Positions 6,625 through 12,906 of a stretch of 12,906 nt of DNA are shown in pieces. Source of the DNA: JBBRLA01 sp038231615 (GTDB lineage: Bacteria > Myxococcota_A > Polyangia > Palsa-1104 > JAEUJZ01). Position numbers and translations under genes: made by a program. Each line of letters opens with the position of its first letter. Within the stretch, counting starts at the first letter, position 1. The stretch covers positions 1 to 12,906 of the forward strand of contig JBBRLA010000191.1 of assembly GCA_038231615.1 (NCBI GenBank), given 5' to 3'. A model generated the notes under the pieces. It had not been told where the DNA came from, did not search any database, and worked only from the letters and a program-made list of their open reading frames with translations.

Positions 6625-8691
6625 ATGCAGCACCCCGAACTCGCCCCCCGCTTGCGGCACCGACCCCGGAATGAGACGCCCCTGTACGCCGGGCTGCTTT
6701 GCGTGGCCGGCTTTCTGGCCTTGGGCACCGGCTGCGTGGTCGAAGGCAGCGACGGAGATTGCGGCCCGGTGCTGTCGAGCGGCGCATGCTCGATCGTTCG
6801 CGCTCAGCTTGGCCCCCTGGCTGCGCCGCCGCCGCCGGACCCGACCAACCGCTACGGGCAAGGGGTCCCCGGCGGCATCGACGCCCAGAGCAAGGACGAG
6901 GAAGCGGCGTACCAGCTTGGCCGGTACCTCTTCTTCGATCGCTGCATGTCGTCGGACAAGGTCACCGCCTGCGTCAGTTGCCACGATCCGGGCGCGGCCT
7001 TCATCGACTCGCGTGCACGGGCGGTCATGGTGCCGGTGACGATGCCCGGGATGAACGGCGGGATGGCCACCACGGTGCGCCTGCCGGCGATCCGGGACGT
7101 CAGCGGTCAGGACCGGCCGCTCTCGCCGACACTGGTGATGACGCCGCCGACGGATGCGAACGGCGGCGCGCAGGTGGCCTCGGAAGTCGATCCGGCGGGC
7201 GTGCCGTTGGCCTATTGGGACGATTCGACCCAGATGTGGCGTGCCCATGTGCGGCGGGTGCAGTCCAGCCAGGGCAGCCACGATCCGGGCCCAGGCGGCA
7301 CCACCGGCTTCACCGGGCGCAACTCGCCGAGCCTCTACAATGTAGCTTACGGGGCCGGGGTGCCCGCGCCGGACGGGGCGCGCGTGGCCGGGGCGAACTG
7401 GGTGCCGTGGGATGGACGCTATGACTCGGTCTGGTCGCTGGTCGCCGATGTCTACGAGTTCGGCGCGGTGCAGCGCACCAACCGGGCGCACATCGCCCTG
7501 CGGGTCTACCGACAGCACCACACGCTCTATGAGAAGATGACCGGCAAGGCCATGCCCAACCTGGACGACATGGGGCTGGCCGGCAGAACCTATCCGTGGA
7601 ACGCCTCTCCCGTCGGCGTGCTCGCCTCCTGGAAAGATTGCTGGAACAGCACCCCGGACGCCAACAAGTGCCCCCCGGACGTGATGGCCCCGACGGCGGA
7701 GGTGAAGGACACCATCAACCAGATCTTCGTCAACTCGGGCAAGGCGCTGGCTGCCTTCATCCGGCGGCTGCGCTCGGGGAATTCGCCTTACGATCGCTGG
7801 CTCAAAAACCCCGGCGACCCGGCAGCGATGTCGGTGGCGGCGCAGCGCGGGCTGGGGCTCTTCATCGGCAAGGCAGAGTGCATCCTGTGCCACGACGGCC
7901 CCAACTTCACCGACTGGCGCTTCCACAACCTGGGGGTCCCGGTGTTCGACCCGGAGCAGCACATAAGCGGCAGCGTCGTCCCGCCGCCCCCCGCCGGGGG
8001 GTACCCGACGGTGACCGACTGCTTCAACGAGGGCTCGGCGCCCAAGCCGATCTGCCCGGACGCGGGGCGATACGCCTGGCAGGAACACCTGTCGGGGCGT
8101 TGCGACAATATCAATTTCTGCCAGAAGACCGACTCCACCAGTTGCCTGGGCAGCGCCGGGATGTACAACGACAGCGGCGATCCCACCCAGTGCCTGCCGC
8201 CGTCGTTCTTCGACCGCTGCGCCATTCCCACCCCGGAGGCCTGCGCCCTGGACGGCGTCTGCACCTGGTCGGCCACCAGCAACCGCTGCGTGCCCCGCCC
8301 CACCGCCGGGGACCTGGGGGCCTTCAAGACGCCGTCCCTGCGCAACGTGGCGAAGTCGTGGCCCTACATGCACAATGGCGCGCTGTCGAACTTCGGCCCG
8401 GCGCAGGACGCGCAGATCAGCCCCGCCGACGTGGCGGCGGACCCGACGCCGCACCTGGTTCAAGTGGTGCAGTTCTATAACCAGGGAGGCGGGACGCCGG
8501 TGGTGGGTACCCGCGACCGGCTCCTGCGACCGCTTTCGCTCACGCCCTCCGAAATCGCCGACGTGGTCGAGTTCCTGAAGGCCCTGACCGATGAGAGCAT
8601 CGGCGGCGGCGAGGCGGGCGTGGACCCCGATCCCAGGGTCGACCAGCCGGATCCCAACGACATGAACCCCATGGGCTTATGCCCTCCGTAA
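6625..8691 (+). CDS. Diheme cytochrome c peroxidase/MauG-like protein with Cys-rich insert
   Basis: A 688-residue exported protein. ATG 6625 follows GGGAG about eight bases upstream; the frame is open further upstream, but that part overlaps the barrel gene. A hydrophobic stretch ending in LGTGC suggests a signal peptide, possibly a lipoprotein with an imperfect lipobox. Two heme c motifs are present, CVSCH (116-120) and CILCH (419-423), plus the family pattern FKTPSLRNVA and YMHNG (581-585) near the C-terminus. Family members reduce H2O2 or oxidise bound partner proteins in the periplasm with electrons from cytochromes or cupredoxins. It is longer than typical members (about 330-480 residues). 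An insertion between the second heme and FKTPSLRN contains ten cysteines (C466 to C555), including a C-x5-C-x8-C cluster (ACALDGVC, NRC). It lies 14 bases after the barrel gene and 11 before the cupredoxin gene. Family is confident; substrate is not known. Confidence 0.9.
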   Translation: MQHPELAPRLRHRPRNETPLYAGLLCVAGFLALGTGCVVEGSDGDCGPVLSSGACSIVRAQLGPLAAPPPPDPTNRYGQGVPGGIDAQSKDEEAAYQLGRYLFFDRCMSSDKVTACVSCHDPGAAFIDSRARAVMVPVTMPGMNGGMATTVRLPAIRDVSGQDRPLSPTLVMTPPTDANGGAQVASEVDPAGVPLAYWDDSTQMWRAHVRRVQSSQGSHDPGPGGTTGFTGRNSPSLYNVAYGAGVPAPDGARVAGANWVPWDGRYDSVWSLVADVYEFGAVQRTNRAHIALRVYRQHHTLYEKMTGKAMPNLDDMGLAGRTYPWNASPVGVLASWKDCWNSTPDANKCPPDVMAPTAEVKDTINQIFVNSGKALAAFIRRLRSGNSPYDRWLKNPGDPAAMSVAAQRGLGLFIGKAECILCHDGPNFTDWRFHNLGVPVFDPEQHISGSVVPPPPAGGYPTVTDCFNEGSAPKPICPDAGRYAWQEHLSGRCDNINFCQKTDSTSCLGSAGMYNDSGDPTQCLPPSFFDRCAIPTPEACALDGVCTWSATSNRCVPRPTAGDLGAFKTPSLRNVAKSWPYMHNGALSNFGPAQDAQISPADVAADPTPHLVQVVQFYNQGGGTPVVGTRDRLLRPLSLTPSEIADVVEFLKALTDESIGGGEAGVDPDPRVDQPDPNDMNPMGLCPP

Positions 8692-8702
8692 CCTGAGGCC
8701 CA

Positions 8703-9647
8703 ATGCGCATGTTCCGCAGAACCCTCTCGATTTCCGCCCTCGGGCTGTGCCTTTGCGTCCTATTTCCGTCGGCCCGAGCCAACCAGGCCGGCGTGGCACA
8801 GGGCGCCGCGGACACCCGGATCAAGGTCGTCAGCAAACCCGTGCCTTGCGTCCCATGCCCGTGCGAGTGCCCGGATGTTCGCGGGCCGGGTCAGGAACGG
8901 GTGGCTACGGCCCCGATTGCCACGGGCCAGGGCCAATGGCAGAACAACGGCCAGCGCCCCGATGAAGGACGGGAACCGCGGGATGTGGGCGAGCACCGCC
9001 CGGCGCGGGTCGTTCCCGACGAACCCGTCCGGCCGCCTCCGCCTCCGCCCCGGGGGCTGATCAGCGGCTCGGTGGTGGTGCGCGATCGAGGCGGCAAGGA
9101 GAAGACCGACAACGGCGATGTGGTGGTCTATATCGAGAAGGTGCCCAAACGCTTCGCCGCGCTCAAGCACGTGCGCAAGATGGCCCAGCGGGACAAGACC
9201 TTCGCCCCGCACATCCTGGCGGTGACCAAGGGGTCCAGCGTCGAGTTCCCCAACGAGGACAAGTTCTTCCACAACGTGTTCTCCCTGAGCGAAGGCAACA
9301 CCTTCGACTTGGGGCTCTACCGGGCCGGCACCTCGAAGAACGTGACCTTCGAGCGATCCGGGGTGGTGGATGTGTACTGCAACATTCACCCGAACATGTG
9401 GGCCCAGATCCTGGTGGTGGACAACCCGTTTTACGCGGTGACCACCAAGGAGGGCACTTTCGAGATCCCCAAGGTGCCGCCGGGCAGTTATACGCTGATC
9501 GCGTGGCTGTCCGGGGGCGAGGCGGTGCGCCAGCCGGTGCGGGTCGATCCCGGGGGACGGGCGCTGGTGAAGTTCGATCTGCGTGAAGGCTCGTCCAGCA
9601 AGCCCCACCTGAACAAGTTCAACCAGCCTTACGGACGCTACCGGTAG
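8703..9647 (+). CDS. Exported cupredoxin with carboxypeptidase-regulatory-like C-terminus
   Basis: A 314-residue protein. A signal peptide with RR near the N-terminus, a hydrophobic core and SARA before Asn (cleavage near residue 26) sends it to the periplasm or beyond. A Cys cluster CVPCPCEC (49-56) and a Pro-rich linker (six prolines at 111-116) precede a cupredoxin domain at about 118-240. Candidate type 1 copper ligands are H190 (in FFHN), C226, H229 and M232; the last three form C-x2-H-x2-M in YCNIHPNM, as in short-loop plastocyanin-like proteins often labelled methylamine utilisation protein. A beta-sandwich resembling a carboxypeptidase regulatory domain follows (about 241-292, with EGTFEIPKVPPGSYTL). 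It should carry single electrons between cytochromes. GAGG lies five bases before the ATG, 11 bases after the diheme gene; the stop overlaps the next start by one base. The diheme protein upstream and pentaheme protein downstream are the likely partners. Confidence 0.88.
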   Translation: MRMFRRTLSISALGLCLCVLFPSARANQAGVAQGAADTRIKVVSKPVPCVPCPCECPDVRGPGQERVATAPIATGQGQWQNNGQRPDEGREPRDVGEHRPARVVPDEPVRPPPPPPRGLISGSVVVRDRGGKEKTDNGDVVVYIEKVPKRFAALKHVRKMAQRDKTFAPHILAVTKGSSVEFPNEDKFFHNVFSLSEGNTFDLGLYRAGTSKNVTFERSGVVDVYCNIHPNMWAQILVVDNPFYAVTTKEGTFEIPKVPPGSYTLIAWLSGGEAVRQPVRVDPGGRALVKFDLREGSSSKPHLNKFNQPYGRYR

Positions 9648-10897
9648 TGGTCCTGCGCAGGCTGCGCTTGGCGCCAGTCTGGGGGGCAGCCTTGGTTTTG
9701 AGCATCCGTGCGATGTCCAGTGTGACCGGTTGCAGCGATCCGTCGGAGCGGGCCCCGCTGGCGGAGCCGGTCCAGGCAGAGCCGGTCCAGGCAGAGCCGG
9801 TCGCGAAGCCGGCGGCTCGGCAGCGCCTGCGCCTTTTCGCGCGGGCCCGGCGCTGCGGGGAGTGCCACGAGAAGATGCGCGGGGAGTGGCAGGGCTCGGC
9901 CCATGCCAAGTCGACCCACTCGGATGCCTACCAGCGGGCGCTGGCCTCGCTGCCGCCGGCGGTGCGCGAGGAGTGCGCTGGCTGCCACCTGCCGGGTCTG
10001 CCCTTCGGTCAGGAGGCGGGCGGGCCGCAGAACCCGAGCGAGGGGGTGAGCTGCGACGGCTGCCACACGGTGAGCGCGGTCCACGTCGACGACGTCCGTG
10101 CCACCCCGGTGTACAGCCCCGAGTCGGGGAAGCGCTACGGGCCGATCCTGGGCGCCAGCGGGCACTACTTTCACGACATGGCCTACAGCGAACTTCACAA
10201 GAAGTCGGAGATCTGCGCCGGCTGCCACCACCTGATGTCCTTTACCTTCGCTGGCGAGGCGCGCACTATCCCCGTGGTGACGGACTATTCGGGATGGAAG
10301 CGCTACGGGCGGGACCAAAGCTGCCAGGACTGCCACATGCCGGCGGACGGCAAGGCCCCGGTCGCTCGTGGGTCGCGGGCACGGCCGGACGTGCCGTCTC
10401 ACACCTTTCCCGGTGCCATGGCCCTGGGCAAGCAGCTTCGGCTGGAGGTCTCGGTGGACCGGCAGGGGGGGCTGGTAACGGTGGAACTGGCGCACTCGGC
10501 GGGGCATTTGCTGCCCTCGGGTTACGTGGATCGGCGGCTGATCGTGCGGGCCACGTTCCATGACCAGGCGGGGGCGGTGGTGGGGTCGCAGGAGCAGGCC
10601 TACGGGGTGTTTCTGGAGGACGAAAAGGGCCAGCCGGCGCCGTTTTTTCGCGCGGTGCGGGTAAAGGCAGACCGACGGATGATCCCGGGCAAGACCTACG
10701 CCTCGTCGTTCAAGATCCCGGAGGCCCCCGAGACAGGTGGCACCGGTGGCGGGCCGGCCAGCAAGGTGGTCATCTCGATCCTGGCCGCCCGGACCGCGCC
10801 GGAGCTTTCGGCGGTGTACGGCGAGCCAGACCTGCTGGTGCTACGATCTGCGGTTCACACGCTGTCCGGCAGCAGAAGCCAAGGAGGGTCACCGTGA
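9647..10897 (+). CDS. Pentaheme c-type cytochrome, predicted lipoprotein
   Basis: A 416-residue protein starting at a GTG that shares one base with the preceding TAG stop. The N-terminus has a charged region, a hydrophobic stretch and VTGC (lipobox, C29), so a lipid anchor is likely. Five heme c motifs are visible: CGECH (70-74), CAGCH (110-114), CDGCH (136-140), CAGCH (190-194, followed by another His) and CQDCH (226-230). The heme half resembles the cytochrome c554-like multiheme family. The C-terminal half (about 255-400) has no heme motif, is beta-rich, and contains AGHLLPSG, resembling the GHxxP-type motif of beta domains attached to such cytochromes. Expected role: periplasmic or surface electron transfer, possibly passing electrons to or from the cupredoxin. 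I see no evidence for a specific enzyme such as nitrite reductase. Its stop overlaps the next start by four bases (GTGA). The EPVQA linker is encoded by a tandem repeat. Confidence 0.9.
   Translation: MVLRRLRLAPVWGAALVLSIRAMSSVTGCSDPSERAPLAEPVQAEPVQAEPVAKPAARQRLRLFARARRCGECHEKMRGEWQGSAHAKSTHSDAYQRALASLPPAVREECAGCHLPGLPFGQEAGGPQNPSEGVSCDGCHTVSAVHVDDVRATPVYSPESGKRYGPILGASGHYFHDMAYSELHKKSEICAGCHHLMSFTFAGEARTIPVVTDYSGWKRYGRDQSCQDCHMPADGKAPVARGSRARPDVPSHTFPGAMALGKQLRLEVSVDRQGGLVTVELAHSAGHLLPSGYVDRRLIVRATFHDQAGAVVGSQEQAYGVFLEDEKGQPAPFFRAVRVKADRRMIPGKTYASSFKIPEAPETGGTGGGPASKVVISILAARTAPELSAVYGEPDLLVLRSAVHTLSGSRSQGGSP
9764..9802 (+). repeat. 15-bp tandem repeat, about 2.6 copies, in the cytochrome linker
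   Basis: The unit GAGCCGGTCCAGGCA occurs at 9764-9778 and 9779-9793 and then for nine bases to 9802. It encodes EPVQA-EPVQA-EPV, just after the predicted lipidated Cys, and probably acts as a flexible spacer whose length may vary in frame between strains. Confidence 0.9.
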
Positions 10898-12762
10898 AGC
10901 TCAGTGTCAAGCTGGCCCTGGCGATGACGGCCCTGGTGGCCGCCGTGGTGGTCGCCGCCGTGCTATCCATCGGGGCCTACCTGCACCGCGAGATTGTCCG
11001 CCAGTTGGCCACCGAGATCGACCGCACCGGCGACGTGCTGGCCGAAGTGCAGCGCGGTCGCCTGGAGCGCCTGGCGTCGGAAAATCGGGTGTTGGCGGAC
11101 GAACCGCGCCTGAAGGCGGTGGTCAACTCGGCTGAGATTGACGAGCAGACCTTGCGGGACACGGCCCGGGACATGCGCGACGTGGCCCGCTCGGACCTTT
11201 TCGTGCTGATGGCCCCGGACGGCACGGTGCGGGCCAACGTGACCTCGGATGGGTCCACCGGGCCGGCGCCGCCACCCGGAGCGGCGGAGCAGGTGATGGC
11301 GGGGGAGGGCGAGCGCACCGAGTTCAACGCCGCGTGGCCGCTTCACGGGCAGCTTTACCTGGTGGCGGGGCACGTGGTGACGGTGCTCGGGCGATCGGCG
11401 GGGATCCTGCTGACCGGGGACCGCATCGACGACCGCATCGCCAGCAAGATCCGCCGCGAGACCAACACCGAGCTGGCGCTGATCACCTCGGGGCACCTGA
11501 CCGCCGCCGCCATCGGGGAACACCTGCAAGCCCATCGCGAGGAGCTGTCGAAGGAGGCGATGCGCCTTATCGAGAACAAGGGCGACGGCTTCATCGACGT
11601 GGCCGGCCAGCGGTACATGGCCCAGGTGGCGCGGGTGGTGGGGCTGGAACGCAAGCGCGGCGATCAGGGGCCGCCGCAGGCGTTCTTCGTCATGCTGCGC
11701 AACCTGGACGAGGCGATGAAGACCTACCACAAGATCCGCGCCGACCTGCTGACACTGGGTGGGGCGGCCTTCGCGGTGGCGATCCTGGCGGCGCTGGTCA
11801 TCGCCAGCACGCTGACCCGTCGGCTGGCGAAGCTGGCCCAGGCCACGGCGCTGGTGGCCGGCGGGGACCTGGAAAGCGGGGTGCCGGTGGGGGGACGCGA
11901 CGAGATCGGGGCGCTGGGGCGGTCGTTCAACGACATGATCGCCAAGCTGCGGATCTCTCGGGAGGAGCTGCGGACCAAGGAGCGGCTGGAGCGGGAGCTG
12001 GAGATCGCCACGGTGATCCAGACACTGCTCTTGCCGGCGCAGCCGATGCTGGACGGCTACGACGTGGCGGCGCGGATGGTGCCGGCGGAGGAGGTCGGCG
12101 GGGATTTTTACGACCTGCACCAGACCCCGAGCGGCGGCTGGGTGGCCATCGGCGATGTGTCCGGGCACGGGGTGACGCCGGGGCTGATCATGATGATGGT
12201 GCAGAGCATGCTGGCAGCCATCGCCAGGCAGCCGAGCGAGGTGTCGCAGCACTACACCCCCAAGGAGGTGCTGCGGGTCATCAACGCGGCGCTTTATGAC
12301 AACCTGCGCGTGCGCATGCACGACGACAATTATATGACGATGGTGCTGCTGAAGCACATGGGGCACGGACGGTTCCTTTTTTCGGGGGCGCACGAGTCGC
12401 TGCTCATCTACCGCCGCGCCAGCCGCCAGGTGGAGACCGTCAACACCGATGGCACCTGGCTGGGGGTGCAGGACGACATCGGGCCCTTCCTACAGGAACA
12501 CGAGCTGATGCTGGAGCCGGGCGATTCGCTGCTCCTTTACACGGATGGGGTCACCGAGGCCAAGAATGGGCAGAACTTGCAGTACAACATGGACCGGCTG
12601 CGCGACATGCTGATCCGCCAGGCTGGGCTGCAGAACCACTCGGCGCAGAAGATCCGCGATGGAATCATCGATGATGTGCTTTCGTGGTCGCGCTCGCGGC
12701 AAGACGATGTCACCGTGATGGTGCTGCGTCGCCTGGAAGCCAGCGAAGAGGCTTTGGCTTGA
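10894..12762 (+). CDS. Transmembrane sensor phosphatase: extracytoplasmic sensor, HAMP, SpoIIE/PP2C
   Basis: A 622-residue protein starting at a GTG in a four-base overlap with the cytochrome stop; AAGGAGG lies just upstream and supports this start. TM1 is at about 8-29, an extracytoplasmic region at about 30-285 (Cache-like arrangement, not proven), TM2 at about 286-306, HAMP at about 307-360, and a linker helix (SREELRTKERLERELEIA). A SpoIIE/RsbU-type PP2C domain follows at about 385-612 with its metal-binding acidic motifs: EVGGDFYD (400-407), GDVSGHG (420-426), LYTDGVTEA (549-556) and QDDVTVMV (603-610). Such proteins dephosphorylate phospho-Ser/Thr partners, often anti-sigma antagonists, when a signal is sensed outside the membrane. 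No STAS or RsbW-type gene is visible here. Coupling to the cytochrome gene suggests it senses or controls the redox module. Domain calls are strong; the ligand is unknown. Confidence 0.93.
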   Translation: MKLSVKLALAMTALVAAVVVAAVLSIGAYLHREIVRQLATEIDRTGDVLAEVQRGRLERLASENRVLADEPRLKAVVNSAEIDEQTLRDTARDMRDVARSDLFVLMAPDGTVRANVTSDGSTGPAPPPGAAEQVMAGEGERTEFNAAWPLHGQLYLVAGHVVTVLGRSAGILLTGDRIDDRIASKIRRETNTELALITSGHLTAAAIGEHLQAHREELSKEAMRLIENKGDGFIDVAGQRYMAQVARVVGLERKRGDQGPPQAFFVMLRNLDEAMKTYHKIRADLLTLGGAAFAVAILAALVIASTLTRRLAKLAQATALVAGGDLESGVPVGGRDEIGALGRSFNDMIAKLRISREELRTKERLERELEIATVIQTLLLPAQPMLDGYDVAARMVPAEEVGGDFYDLHQTPSGGWVAIGDVSGHGVTPGLIMMMVQSMLAAIARQPSEVSQHYTPKEVLRVINAALYDNLRVRMHDDNYMTMVLLKHMGHGRFLFSGAHESLLIYRRASRQVETVNTDGTWLGVQDDIGPFLQEHELMLEPGDSLLLYTDGVTEAKNGQNLQYNMDRLRDMLIRQAGLQNHSAQKIRDGIIDDVLSWSRSRQDDVTVMVLRRLEASEEALA

Positions 12763-12906
12763 GCGCAACCGAGCAGCGCCTGGCCTTGCTTTTCGCCGGC
12801 GGCGGGTTGGTGTGCCTGGTGCTGGCGGCGGCGGTGTCGGTGACCGACAGCCCGTCCCGGCGATCGCAATCGGTGATGCAGCAGGTGGCCTTCGATGCCG
12901 TGACCC
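12759..12906 (+). CDS. Membrane-anchored protein, C-terminus cut by the window edge
   Basis: A TTG at 12759 overlaps the phosphatase stop as TTGA, with GAGG about eight bases upstream, and the frame is open to the right edge (49 codons). The first residues (LSATEQR) lead into one hydrophobic segment (LALLFAGGGLVCLVLAAAVSV, residues 8-28, split here as LALLFAGGGL and VCLVLAAAVSV), then a polar part. It could be a signal anchor or an uncleaved signal peptide. The visible part carries no heme or enzyme motif, so I do not name a family. The overlap suggests it belongs to the same operon. Confidence 0.6.
   Translation, partial: MSATEQRLALLFAGGGLVCLVLAAAVSVTDSPSRRSQSVMQQVAFDAVT

Noticed and set aside
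6607..8463. A 618-codon open frame antisense to the diheme gene
   Set aside because: Its translation is rich in Arg/His/Gly/Val without motifs, while the plus strand encodes two heme sites and family signatures.
9647..10897. Pentaheme protein as NrfA-type nitrite reductase
   Set aside because: No CxxCK catalytic heme motif, and the C-terminal half is a beta-rich heme-free domain, so a specific reductase call is not supported.

Overview
The window is GC-rich DNA from a bacterium. A Hanks-type Ser/Thr kinase, a HAMP/SpoIIE-type phosphatase, several c-type cytochromes, Cys-rich extracytoplasmic inserts and an outer-membrane barrel suggest a Gram-negative, aerobic, soil-type bacterium. A myxobacterium or relative is my best guess, inferred from gene content only. 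No tRNA, rRNA, CRISPR array, transposase or phage gene was seen.

Left block (1-4202, minus strand): reading leftwards from 4202, there is a type I Baeyer-Villiger-like flavin monooxygenase, a membrane-anchored Ser/Thr protein kinase, and an exported HEAT-repeat protein that runs off the left edge. They share a strand with gaps of about 130-200 bases, so they may be co-transcribed, but they are not tightly coupled.

Centre (4203-4747): a 545-base divergent intergenic region. It holds a perfect 9-bp-arm dyad, a second GC-rich inverted repeat, and an AT-rich island (about 4515-4575) that is the obvious promoter candidate for the right block.

Right block (4748-12906, plus strand): six tightly packed genes that read as one operon. 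In order they are an outer-membrane barrel protein with an N-terminal coiled coil, a diheme MauG/cytochrome c peroxidase-like protein with a 10-cysteine insertion, an exported cupredoxin with a carboxypeptidase-regulatory-like C-terminus, a pentaheme c-type lipoprotein, a HAMP/SpoIIE phosphatase, and a membrane protein cut by the right edge. Gaps are 14 and 11 bases, then overlaps of 1, 4 and 4 bases.

How it may work: four exported proteins (barrel, diheme, copper and pentaheme) look like parts of one periplasmic/outer-membrane electron-transfer or oxidation pathway. The sensor phosphatase, translationally coupled to the last of them, looks like its signalling output. The substrate cannot be read from the sequence. 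This redox-plus-phosphatase operon is the most interesting thing in the window.
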